Origin: a virus
Direction: 5' to 3' (one strand)
Virus record (IMG/VR): IMGVR_UViG_3300030419_001957
Location: 1-21,694 of that record
Length of the DNA stretch: 21,694 bases
Notes under the pieces: generated by a model
Seen by the model: the letters and a program-made list of their open reading frames with translations, nothing else
What the model was told of the DNA's origin: nothing
The model's database searches: none
In this document: positions 1 through 5,135 of the stretch, one piece after another
Layout of the letters: every line of letters begins with the position of its first letter
How positions within the stretch are numbered: the stretch's first letter is position 1
Position numbers and translations under genes: made by a program

Positions 1-43
1 AAATAGTATATATAGTTAAGCGAATATAGTATAAAGGAATTGT

Positions 44-1072
44 ATGATATTAGAATATGTCTGGTTGGATGGGTATTCTCCTGTCCCTAATCTCCGTAGT
101 AAAATTAAAGTAAAGAATAATGTCGAAAAGGCGTATGGTATGATGGATGCGCCATTATGGTCATTTGATGGTTCCTCTACGAAACAAGCAGAGGGGGAAG
201 CGTCTGATTGTATATTGGTTCCTGTCCGTGAATATAAATCATATGATGGGAAAAAAATCGTCTTTTGTCAAGTCTATGATTCTGCGAATAAAGCTCATAT
301 AACGAATAAACGGGAAGCGCTAAACGAATTAGTGAATGCCGAAGAGGATTGGTGGTTTTCCTTTGAACAGGAATACTTTCTGTTTCAGAACGAAATGCCG
401 TTAGGTTGGCCTCAACCAAGAGATGATGATAATGACTTATCGGTGACACAAATATACCCACGCCCACAAGGTGAATACTATTGTGGTGTTGGTAGTAATA
501 ATGTTGTTGGTCGTCAAATCGCTGAAGAACATTTGAATGCTTGTTTGAATGTGGGTATTGACATACGAGGCATTAATGCCGAAGTAGCATTGGGTCAATG
601 GGAATATCAGATATTAGGTAAAGGCATACAAGCGGCCGATGACTTATGGGTGAGTAGATACTTATTGCATAGAATAGCAGAAAAGCATTGTGTCAGTATT
701 GACTTTAGCCCTAAACCCATACCAGGTGATTGGAATGGTTCAGGTATGCACATTAACTTTAGTAATGATAAAATGCGAAACAATGGCAGTAAGTCCTATT
801 TGTATGGCATTTGTGATTCCATTGGTAAACACCATAATGCTCAACGAGTTGCAAGTGATTATGGTCCAGACAATGACAAACGCTTAACAGGATTACACGA
901 AACACAATCCATTGATAAGTTCAGTTATGGTGAAGGTGATAGAGGTGCAAGTATTCGCATACCAATTAAAACGATAGACAATGATTACAATGGTTATCTG
1001 GAAGACAGACGACCTGCTGCTAATGCGGATCCATATCGAGTGATACATTATTTGATGGAGGCAATTGGATGA
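44..1072 (+). CDS. glnII: Type II (eukaryote-like) glutamine synthetase
   Basis: The gene predicts ATP-dependent ligation of ammonia to glutamate, giving glutamine, in the cytoplasm. At 342 residues it has near full GSII length. Motifs lie in GSII order: the N-terminal beta-grasp domain (WLDG at 8-10, FDGSST at 41-46), then the catalytic barrel with metal-binding FEQE (E108, E110), NAEV (E180), QWE (E187), KPIPGDWNGSGMH (H236), RLTGLHET (R280, E286), R300, RIP (R305) and the closing EDRRP (E320, R322). These match the human-type GS residues I can align from memory, so it should be catalytically competent. AAGGA sits 5 nt before the ATG. The stop overlaps the next gene by 4 nt (ATGA). The type is unlike the GSI dodecamer usual in bacteria. 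Capture from a host or another virus is inferred. Placement beside late genes suggests expression during virion production. Confidence 0.95.
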   Translation: MILEYVWLDGYSPVPNLRSKIKVKNNVEKAYGMMDAPLWSFDGSSTKQAEGEASDCILVPVREYKSYDGKKIVFCQVYDSANKAHITNKREALNELVNAEEDWWFSFEQEYFLFQNEMPLGWPQPRDDDNDLSVTQIYPRPQGEYYCGVGSNNVVGRQIAEEHLNACLNVGIDIRGINAEVALGQWEYQILGKGIQAADDLWVSRYLLHRIAEKHCVSIDFSPKPIPGDWNGSGMHINFSNDKMRNNGSKSYLYGICDSIGKHHNAQRVASDYGPDNDKRLTGLHETQSIDKFSYGEGDRGASIRIPIKTIDNDYNGYLEDRRPAANADPYRVIHYLMEAIG

Positions 1073-1344
1073 AACAATTTACATTTGAAACATTAGATGG
1101 TTCAGAAATTGAATCAAAAGAATATAAAGGCTTGAAACAAGCTTTATATGATGTTCAGAAGAGCATTAAAGGTCATTATGTTCGAGTGCAATACAAGAAT
1201 AAAAAAGGTAATGACATTGACCGTTGGGTGAAGATACCTATTGGTCGAAAGAAAAAAGGCTTTCAGGTGCCTGAACCTTATATGACACCCAAAATGAAAA
1301 AAGCTTTGGAAGAAAAGCAAGCAAACAAGGGTATGAGAAGGTAA
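1069..1344 (+). CDS. Small basic protein coupled to glutamine synthetase
   Basis: I do not recognise this 91-residue protein. It is rich in lysine and arginine, with a short beta-like region (residues 1-60) containing HYVRVQYKNKKGND, then a strongly basic segment (IPIGRKKKGF) and a lysine-rich helical tail. There is no signal peptide or membrane segment. The start codon overlaps the glutamine synthetase stop (ATGA), so translation is probably coupled and the two proteins made in fixed ratio. A late-type promoter for the porin follows its stop within 10 nt, so it ends the first unit. A nucleic-acid-binding or GS-associated role is possible, but nothing in the sequence proves either. Confidence 0.75.
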   Translation: MKQFTFETLDGSEIESKEYKGLKQALYDVQKSIKGHYVRVQYKNKKGNDIDRWVKIPIGRKKKGFQVPEPYMTPKMKKALEEKQANKGMRR

Positions 1345-1348
1345 AAAC

Positions 1349-1356
1349 CATAAATA
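1349..1356 (+). promoter_or_regulatory. T4-type late promoter before porin
   Basis: The octamer is CATAAATA followed by G, one base off the T4 late consensus TATAAATA and matching the TATAAATAG seen at other sites in this window. It lies 68 nt before the porin ATG. The leader contains three TTTGA/TCAAA arms at 1376-1394 and ends in AAGGAG at 1412-1417. Confidence 0.65.
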
Positions 1357-1423
1357 GTTATTATATAATGTGAAGTTTGAGATATCAAATTTGAAACCCT
1401 CTTAAAATAAAAAGGAGTCCTTA

Positions 1424-2308
1424 ATGATTAAAAGCAAACAAATACTAGCAATAATTGCTGGTGTTTTTTTATTTACAGGTACGGCAGTTGCTGCTGATGT
1501 GGATGTTTACGGTGCATTTAACTATAAATTATCCAATGACGAAAACACATCAGGAACTTCGTATTCTAAATTAGAAGATAACGGATCCAAAATTGGTTTA
1601 GATATTTCTTCTCCAGTTGAAGGTTCGAGCTTAAGTGGATTTGCAAAATTAGAAGTAGGTATTGATTCAGACGATTCAGGTAGCGATACATTTGATTCAA
1701 GATTAGCATATGTTGGTCTTGATACAGGTCAAATACAAGCGTCTGTGGGTCGTCAATCACACCCTTTTACAGATAACATTGGTGGTAAGTCAGGCGTGTT
1801 TAATGTCTATGGCGGTTCTGCTGATTTCAGTTATGCAAGTAGAAGTTCTAATAGTATAGCATTAAGTTCATCAAATGGTCCTCTTACATTAGATTCATTA
1901 GCAATAGTTGATGGTTCTTCTGGAGAAGATGGTATTGATGAATATGAAATTACTTTATCAGCGAACATTAGTGGTTCAGATATATCAGTAGGTTATGCTG
2001 ATGATGTGGTGAACGATATTTCCTATTGGGGTGCAGGTAGTTCAACTGACCTGGGTCCATTAAATATTGCAACATCATATACGATTAAAGATGCTGCTAC
2101 TGACCTAACAGGTTGGGAAGTTGCAGGAACTTATTCTATATTCTCATTGGGATATGGTGATAAGGAAGGAACTGCAAATTATACAACCGTGGGTGTTTCT
2201 AAAGAAGTGGCAACTGGTTTGACACTTTATGCTGAAGCAGAACAAGTTGATAACGATACTGGTACCGACCAAGATAAATGGTCACTAGGTACAAAGTATA
2301 GTTTCTAA
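1424..2308 (+). CDS. Phage-encoded outer-membrane porin
   Basis: This is a 294-residue beta-barrel porin of the Gram-negative general-porin type. Residues 1-23 form a Sec signal peptide: K3 and K5, a hydrophobic core, and a cleavage site after AVA at 21-23. The mature protein opens with a porin-like first strand (DVDVYGAFNYKL). It continues as alternating amphipathic strands rich in Ser, Gly and Asp, and ends in WSLGTKYSF, with the C-terminal Phe that marks BAM-dependent outer-membrane proteins. Many periodic strands and a lack of hydrophobic helices support a barrel. About 271 mature residues is short for classical 16-strand porins (around 340), suggesting short loops or fewer strands. AAGGAG precedes the ATG by 6 nt. 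It has its own late-type promoter and terminator, so it is a single-gene late unit. Loops are acidic. Substrate and host origin cannot be read from sequence alone. Confidence 0.88.
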   Translation: MIKSKQILAIIAGVFLFTGTAVAADVDVYGAFNYKLSNDENTSGTSYSKLEDNGSKIGLDISSPVEGSSLSGFAKLEVGIDSDDSGSDTFDSRLAYVGLDTGQIQASVGRQSHPFTDNIGGKSGVFNVYGGSADFSYASRSSNSIALSSSNGPLTLDSLAIVDGSSGEDGIDEYEITLSANISGSDISVGYADDVVNDISYWGAGSSTDLGPLNIATSYTIKDAATDLTGWEVAGTYSIFSLGYGDKEGTANYTTVGVSKEVATGLTLYAEAEQVDNDTGTDQDKWSLGTKYSF

Positions 2309-2330
2309 AAGTCGGGCATTTCCAGCCCAT

Positions 2331-2357
2331 AAGGGAGGCTTCGGTCTCCCTTTTTTT
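2331..2357 (+). terminator. Rho-independent terminator with UUCG tetraloop
   Basis: GGGAGGC and GTCTCCC pair (one G-T wobble) around a TTCG loop closed by C-G, the very stable cUUCGg fold. Seven T residues follow (2351-2357). It begins 23 nt after the porin stop. The T-run is on the plus strand only, so it should stop porin transcripts but not the leftward operon converging on it. Confidence 0.9.
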
Positions 2358-2368
2358 ATATTTGGAAT

Positions 2369-2482
2369 TTATTGCTTTTCGTGCCAACTAGGACAACCAT
2401 CATCGGTGCATTGTTTTTCCTTATGATGGTCGGTTGTTGAATAAATTGCTATTGCAATTATGATTGCTGCTATAAGATTCAT
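2369..2482 (-). CDS. 37-aa single-pass membrane peptide with two cysteines
   Basis: This short gene ends the leftward operon. Its ATG overlaps the stop of the upstream gene by one base (TAATG), a translational-coupling junction. The 37 residues start MNLIAAIIIAIAIYSTTDHH: a 14-residue hydrophobic helix, too short to be confident of full membrane spanning, followed by a polar tail with two histidines and two cysteines (CTDDGC) and a Trp near the end. It could be a small membrane anchor, an uncleaved signal-like peptide or a holin-like accessory. Function is unknown. The coupling junction, hydrophobic start and operon position support it as real. Confidence 0.6.
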   Translation of the reverse strand: MNLIAAIIIAIAIYSTTDHHKEKQCTDDGCPSWHEKQ

Positions 2483-2805
2483 TATTCTAACTCTCCAATT
2501 CCGATAGTATTATCATCTATCATTTGTTGAGTAGGACCACTAGGTGTATAATGGTCTTGTGATAATTGTATAATCGCATAATGAATAACTTTTAATAGGT
2601 CTTTTTTATTGCGACCTTCTTTTTTGCCGTATCGTTGAGCATACTTTAATATATTGCCCATACAGAAACCAGTTCCGTGTCCTTGGTCAATAATTATTTC
2701 AGTTGCTTGTTTAGTAGATTTGGCATAATGTGATGAATATGTTTCATCAATATATTTTTTAATATCATTTAATATTTCATTTTCTTTAAATTTATAATCA
2801 ATCAT
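2482..2805 (-). CDS. DUF3310-like small phage protein
   Basis: The gene encodes 107 residues. The central part (about 35-85) has the pattern of the DUF3310 family: a histidine-containing helix, then GFCMGNILKYAQRYGKK, then KKDLLKVIHYAIIQLSQDH. The family is common in phages, often annotated as nucleotide kinase without biochemical proof. The start overlaps the preceding gene by 8 nt, so coupling is likely. A charged helical N-terminus precedes the family core. Cytoplasmic; no membrane segment. The family assignment is from memory of the motif, and a profile search would settle it. Confidence 0.75.
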   Translation of the reverse strand: MIDYKFKENEILNDIKKYIDETYSSHYAKSTKQATEIIIDQGHGTGFCMGNILKYAQRYGKKEGRNKKDLLKVIHYAIIQLSQDHYTPSGPTQQMIDDNTIGIGELE

Positions 2806-3025
2806 AATGTATATGGTCCTTTCCTTTTTTTACTATGTATCTAGGCATAGAATCTTTTTTTGGTTTATTAGTTTTTGTTTCTTTTTCTTTAAACGGTTTA
2901 TTTAATTCGTTTCTTTTTACTTTAGCAGATTTTTTATCTTTAAATCCTTCTTCTACAATTTTATTTGTTTTACTATCTACAACTGCAAATAGATTTTGGG
3001 GTGTTTCTGTTAAATTTACTGGCAT
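2798..3025 (-). CDS. Conserved T4-like marine phage hypothetical protein
   Basis: This 75-residue protein has an N-terminal beta-type core (NLFAVVDSKTNKIVEEGFKD), then a lysine-rich region (KKSAKVKRNELN, KEKETKTNKPKK), then a short C-terminal strand (RYIVKKGKDHIH). I recall similar short proteins in T4-like cyanophages, but no function is known to me. GAGGA lies 6 nt before the ATG. The gene overlaps its neighbours on both sides (10 nt upstream, 8 nt downstream), as is usual in this operon. Confidence 0.75.
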   Translation of the reverse strand: MPVNLTETPQNLFAVVDSKTNKIVEEGFKDKKSAKVKRNELNKPFKEKETKTNKPKKDSMPRYIVKKGKDHIHYD

Positions 3026-3189
3026 TGTTTCCTCATTTTTTCTTTTTCTTCTATTTCTTTTAAAGCTTGCAAATCGTCTATAGCGTCATATCCATTTCCA
3101 TCTTGGCATTTATCAATTATATTTTGTATAACATCTATTTTGTTTGTAAAGCCGTTTATATAAATGTCTAGTTCTAAATTATTTTCCAT
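3016..3189 (-). CDS. 57-aa acidic helical protein
   Basis: This small gene fills an otherwise empty stretch of the leftward operon. The 57 residues begin MENNLELDIYINGFTNKIDV and end in a charged helix (ALKEIEEKEKMRKQC). The ATG overlaps the end of the upstream gene by 11 nt, and its TAA lies 10 nt inside the downstream gene, in different frames. A purine-rich AGAGGA is placed about 5 nt before the ATG. There is no membrane segment. Likely a soluble two-helix protein; function unknown. Support comes from the good ribosome site, exact fit between neighbours and the absence of another gene here. Confidence 0.7.
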   Translation of the reverse strand: MENNLELDIYINGFTNKIDVIQNIIDKCQDGNGYDAIDDLQALKEIEEKEKMRKQCQ

Positions 3190-3442
3190 TATTATCCTCT
3201 CTCTTTATTTGTCCAAAATATGCCCAATGCATATTGCCGTTTTGGTCAAAGGTAACATCTTCGTATGTTATCGAACCTGAATAGTTTAAACTTAAATCTA
3301 ATTCTTTTACACTTGGACCATTTTCCCCAGCAGGGTCGGTTTCTGCATTTGTTGAAATATTAATATCTGTAATTATACCATCCCTTAAAAGAGGATTAAA
3401 TCCTCTTTTAATTTCCACTTTATCACCTACTTTAATTATCAT
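3179..3442 (-). CDS. Hypothetical protein with KVGDKVEIKRG beta-barrel start
   Basis: The protein starts MIIKVGDKVEIKRGFNPLLR and is 87 residues long. The GDKVEIKRG strand followed by GIITDINIS resembles small SH3-like or KOW-type beta-barrels, and the rest is also strand-rich and acidic. I chose this ATG because it overlaps the stop of the 25-aa gene upstream (ATGA). A longer reading from a TTG at 3496 would add 18 residues with no ribosome site. Its partner at 3516-3785 has a similar barrel pattern, so the two may be related or act together. Function unknown. Confidence 0.75.
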   Translation of the reverse strand: MIIKVGDKVEIKRGFNPLLRDGIITDINISTNAETDPAGENGPSVKELDLSLNYSGSITYEDVTFDQNGNMHWAYFGQIKREDNNGK

Positions 3443-3516
3443 CTCGTTAATAACCATACCGTTGATACAATGCAATACATAATTACTGCAATACAATATA
3501 AAATATCATAACTCAT
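3439..3516 (-). CDS. 25-aa transmembrane peptide coupled at both ends
   Basis: This is a 26-codon reading frame whose ATG overlaps the upstream stop by one base (TAATG) and whose TGA overlaps the next start (ATGA). It therefore bridges two genes with no spare bases. The product is almost wholly hydrophobic after the first few residues (LYCIAVIMYCIVSTVWLL at 6-23) and ends in Thr-Arg, so a single membrane helix with a positive end is expected. Two cysteines lie eight residues apart (8 and 15). No Shine-Dalgarno is evident, so expression would depend on coupling. It could be a membrane effector of host takeover or superinfection exclusion. No function can be assigned. Confidence 0.6.
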   Translation of the reverse strand: MSYDILYCIAVIMYCIVSTVWLLTR

Positions 3517-3785
3517 TAGGCAGCCTCTAATAGAGTCATTGATACTTTCCATTGTCCCATTGTATCAGTTGAAACAATAGCAGTTTTCATATTAATTTTA
3601 CTAATTACACCTTTTACAAGTCCTCTACGACCTGAAAATTGAACCTTTTGGCCAATATGTAATTTTGAACCAGCATTCATACTTAATTCACTTCTACGAT
3701 TTTTAATCATACTAACAACAGCATTGATTTCATCATTATTCAACAATGAAATTTTTTTATTAATAGACACTAAAATATTACTCAT
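3516..3785 (-). CDS. Hypothetical protein with C-terminal SH3-like barrel
   Basis: The 89 residues divide into an N-terminal helical part (1-36, SLLNNDEINAVVSMIKNRRSE) and a C-terminal beta part with IGQKVQFSGRRGLVKGVISK, then INMKTAIVSTDTMGQWKV. The second part looks like the small SH3-like or KOW barrels common in T4-like cyanophage hypothetical proteins. AAAGGA lies about 11 nt upstream of the ATG. The stop overlaps the start of the 25-aa membrane peptide. No catalytic motif is visible. Nucleic-acid or protein binding is plausible from the fold only. Confidence 0.75.
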   Translation of the reverse strand: MSNILVSINKKISLLNNDEINAVVSMIKNRRSELSMNAGSKLHIGQKVQFSGRRGLVKGVISKINMKTAIVSTDTMGQWKVSMTLLEAA

Positions 3786-3805
3786 AATATAAATTTTCCT
3801 TTCAA

Positions 3806-4018
3806 TTAAACTTGTCTTAAATTAATACCGCCGATGGAATCAACAAATTCCTCGGCGTCATCAGCATTATTAATACCTTCAAGGTATAATGCTTCATCTG
3901 AATTTTGCATTTTTGCAAGTGCTTCAGATTTAGTTAAGATACCTTTTTCGATATCCAATTGGATATTTTCTAAAAATTTAGAGGCACTATCCCACGCCAT
4001 ATTTTTCACTTTACCCAT
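3806..4018 (-). CDS. Small acidic hypothetical protein
   Basis: The predicted protein is 70 residues (MGKVKNMAWDSASKFLENIQ onwards), with a helical middle (DIEKGILTKSEALAKM) and an acidic C-terminal half (NNADDAEEFVDSIGG). I chose the ATG at 4018: the AAGGAG at 4029-4034 lies 10 nt before it but only 1 nt before the earlier in-frame ATG at 4027. With this start the gene begins just after the stop of the upstream gene instead of overlapping it. No recognisable domain or membrane segment. Confidence 0.7.
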   Translation of the reverse strand: MGKVKNMAWDSASKFLENIQLDIEKGILTKSEALAKMQNSDEALYLEGINNADDAEEFVDSIGGINLRQV

Positions 4019-4019
4019 A

Positions 4020-4256
4020 TTATACATTCTCCTTTACAAAATGGTAAAAATCAAAGTCATTTGTCGGTGACACTACAACTTTGTTTTCTAAATTACTTCT
4101 TAAATATGATTCTTTAGAAAAAACACAATCTATTGAATCGGTTTGTATCAATTTATTAATAAGAACATCAATTTTACAATTCACAATATTATTAGTATGT
4201 GGATTTTTTTGAATATTCATTAAATCTTTGATTATTTGGCTTTTTTCGATTTTCAT
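4020..4256 (-). CDS. Hypothetical protein behind second early promoter
   Basis: The 78-residue product is mostly helical (MKIEKSQIIKDLMN, IDVLINKLIQ) with a beta-like C-terminus (KVVVSPTNDFDFYHF). I do not recognise it. There is no Shine-Dalgarno before the ATG. Instead a sigma-70-like -10 hexamer ends 6 nt upstream, so the predicted transcription start falls on the start codon and the message would be leaderless. The last codons contain the AAGGAG used by the next gene. Confidence 0.7.
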   Translation of the reverse strand: MKIEKSQIIKDLMNIQKNPHTNNIVNCKIDVLINKLIQTDSIDCVFSKESYLRSNLENKVVVSPTNDFDFYHFVKENV

Positions 4257-4262
4257 ACTTAT

Positions 4263-4290
4263 AGTATATACTATTTGGGGTCGATTGCAA
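4263..4290 (-). promoter_or_regulatory. Internal sigma-70-like promoter with palindromic -10 region
   Basis: On the minus strand TTGCAA (4285-4290) is followed by 16 bp and TATACT (4263-4268), with the ATG at 4256. The -10 region lies in a perfect 14-bp palindrome, ATAGTATATACTAT (4261-4274). The -35 lies inside an inverted repeat, CGATT (4282-4286) with AATCG (4295-4299). These symmetrical sites could be operators or incidental AT-rich sequence. Confidence 0.6.
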
Positions 4291-4306
4291 GCGAAATCGG
4301 ACTTAA

Positions 4307-4404
4307 AAAACCCTTATTTTCTGCGAAATATCCATTTTTTTCCAATTATTCCAGAAAACCCTTATTTTCTGCGATTTTTAGAGAAAAACCCTTATTTTAT
4401 GCGA
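4307..4404 (-). repeat. Three 20-bp direct repeats upstream of internal promoter
   Basis: The plus-strand unit AAAACCCTTATTTTCTGCGA occurs at 4307-4326 and 4355-4374, and with one mismatch at 4385-4404. Gaps are 28 and 10 bp. The last copy abuts the stop codon of the gene at 4405. Together with the promoter just downstream (minus-strand sense) they fill the 148-bp gap between the first two leftward genes. They may bind a regulator or act as iterons. Confidence 0.85.
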
Positions 4405-4644
4405 CTAATTTATTGTATTTTTCGGCATTTCGCCCAAAAAATGACTATGTTTTCCGTCATTTATCGAATCGATGGCAGTTTCCAATATTTTCGTTGCACC
4501 TTCTTCGCCTAATTTTATCACATAACAATCCACAACGGTTTTTAGAACCATTGCCAACGATTGTAAACCGTGATTCGGGTATTTTGCCAAAAGATTAATT
4601 AAATCTGTTTGGGTTTCTATCATTATTTTTGTATCTTCATCCAT
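4405..4644 (-). CDS. First gene of leftward operon, hypothetical
   Basis: The protein is 79 residues and mainly helical: an acidic start (MDEDTKIMIETQTDLINLLA), then SLAMVLKTVVDCYVIKLGEEGATKILETAI, then a polar tail. No family is recognised and no membrane helix is convincing. The first ATG has no ribosome site. The consensus sigma-70 promoter just upstream places the transcription start within a base of this ATG, so the message is probably leaderless. An alternative start at Met8 also lacks a Shine-Dalgarno. As the promoter-proximal gene of a host-polymerase-driven operon it is likely expressed very early. Confidence 0.7.
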   Translation of the reverse strand: MDEDTKIMIETQTDLINLLAKYPNHGLQSLAMVLKTVVDCYVIKLGEEGATKILETAIDSINDGKHSHFLGEMPKNTIN

Positions 4645-4650
4645 AATACT

Positions 4651-4679
4651 ATTATACTATATTTTAAGGCGGCTGTCAA
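4651..4679 (-). promoter_or_regulatory. Perfect-consensus sigma-70 early promoter
   Basis: On the minus strand TTGACA (4674-4679) is followed by 17 bp and TATAAT (4651-4656), a full consensus match at the optimal spacing. It should be recognised directly by unmodified host RNA polymerase. The predicted start is at 4644-4645, at the first base of the ATG. It drives the leftward ten-gene operon. Confidence 0.9.
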
Positions 4680-4684
4680 CCCTT

Positions 4685-4692
4685 TATAAATA
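4685..4692 (+). promoter_or_regulatory. T4-type late promoter before nuclease gene
   Basis: Exact TATAAATA, followed by G. With the T4 late element at -13 to -6, the predicted start is 4698, which is the A of the nuclease ATG. There is no Shine-Dalgarno. It lies 5 bp behind the -35 of the divergent early promoter. Confidence 0.85.
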
Positions 4693-4697
4693 GTTCT

Positions 4698-5135
4698 ATG
4701 TATGAATATAGAGTAAAAATCTTAAAAGTAGTTGATGGAGATACCGTGGATGTTGATATTGACCTAGGATTCGGAGTTTGGTTAAGAAATGAAAGAGTCC
4801 GAATTATGGGTATAGATACTCCGGAGTCCAGAACAAGAGATTTAATAGAAAAGAAATTTGGATTAGCGTCAAAAGCACGATTAACAGAATTATTAGGTTC
4901 CGATGCTATTCTGAAAACCCAAGTGTCAAAAAGTGGTGAAGATATGAAAGGTAAATTTGGTCGTATTCTTGGTGATTTTAAGACTAATGATGGTCGCAAA
5001 TGTGCTGAAGTTCTTTGTGAAGAAGGTCACGCTGTTCCATATTTTGGTGGCAGTAAAGATGATGTTCAAGCTAAACATATGTCAAATAGACAAAATTTAG
5101 TAAAACAAGGAGTTGTGGAAGGACCTATTGAATAA
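4698..5135 (+). CDS. Staphylococcal-nuclease-like (thermonuclease) protein
   Basis: This 145-residue protein has the SNase OB-fold and should cleave DNA or RNA phosphodiester bonds with calcium. Motifs: VVDGDTVDVDIDLG (D13, D15), RVRIMGIDTPES (R35, D40, T41, E43) and GKFGRILGDF (R89). These correspond to staphylococcal nuclease D21, R35, D40, T41, E43 and R87, so the active site is complete. The C-terminus carries the family's usual small helical part (AEVLCEEGHAVPYFGG). There is no signal peptide, so it acts in the infected cell or virion. Related genes occur in T4-like marine phages. No Shine-Dalgarno is present, and the late promoter 5 bp upstream suggests a leaderless message. Likely roles are host-DNA or RNA degradation or DNA processing late in infection; the choice is inference. 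Confidence 0.92.
   Translation: MYEYRVKILKVVDGDTVDVDIDLGFGVWLRNERVRIMGIDTPESRTRDLIEKKFGLASKARLTELLGSDAILKTQVSKSGEDMKGKFGRILGDFKTNDGRKCAEVLCEEGHAVPYFGGSKDDVQAKHMSNRQNLVKQGVVEGPIE

Noticed and set aside
20-35. Sigma-70 promoter before glutamine synthetase (ATATAGTATAAA, resembling the early promoter -10)
   Set aside because: No -35 hexamer at the right distance, and the -10 would overlap the Shine-Dalgarno that the gene appears to use.
177-467. Minus-strand frame inside glutamine synthetase
   Set aside because: Shadow of a strongly supported gene; no motif or ribosome site.
2835-3083. Hydrophobic plus-strand frame
   Set aside because: Complement of lysine-rich minus-strand genes, which makes Phe/Leu-rich shadows. 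No ribosome site.
3179-3496. Longer 105-aa version from a TTG start
   Set aside because: No ribosome site. The ATG at 3442 forms an ATGA junction with the 25-aa gene, and the protein core begins there.
4016-4027. Start at 4027 for the small acidic gene
   Set aside because: The Shine-Dalgarno would be only 1 nt from that ATG. The ATG at 4018 has a workable distance and follows the previous stop.
4256-4297. MotA-box middle promoter (CGCTTGC) before 4256
   Set aside because: The match to the T4 MotA box is poor and sits at about -33 to -38, not centred near -30. A plain sigma-70 promoter explains the site.
4301-4340. Ten-codon frame (MDISQKIRVF) in the repeat region on the minus strand
   Set aside because: Too short and without support from junctions or conservation; its sequence is partly the repeat itself.
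4307-4404. Repeats as a CRISPR array
   Set aside because: Only three units, with uneven gaps of 28 and 10 bp and one mismatch, and no cas genes nearby.
4228-4598. Two plus-strand frames over the repeat region (repeating NPYFLR or KPLFSA)
   Set aside because: The peptide repeats only reflect the three DNA repeats. The frames overlap the minus-strand genes and their promoter and lack ribosome sites.
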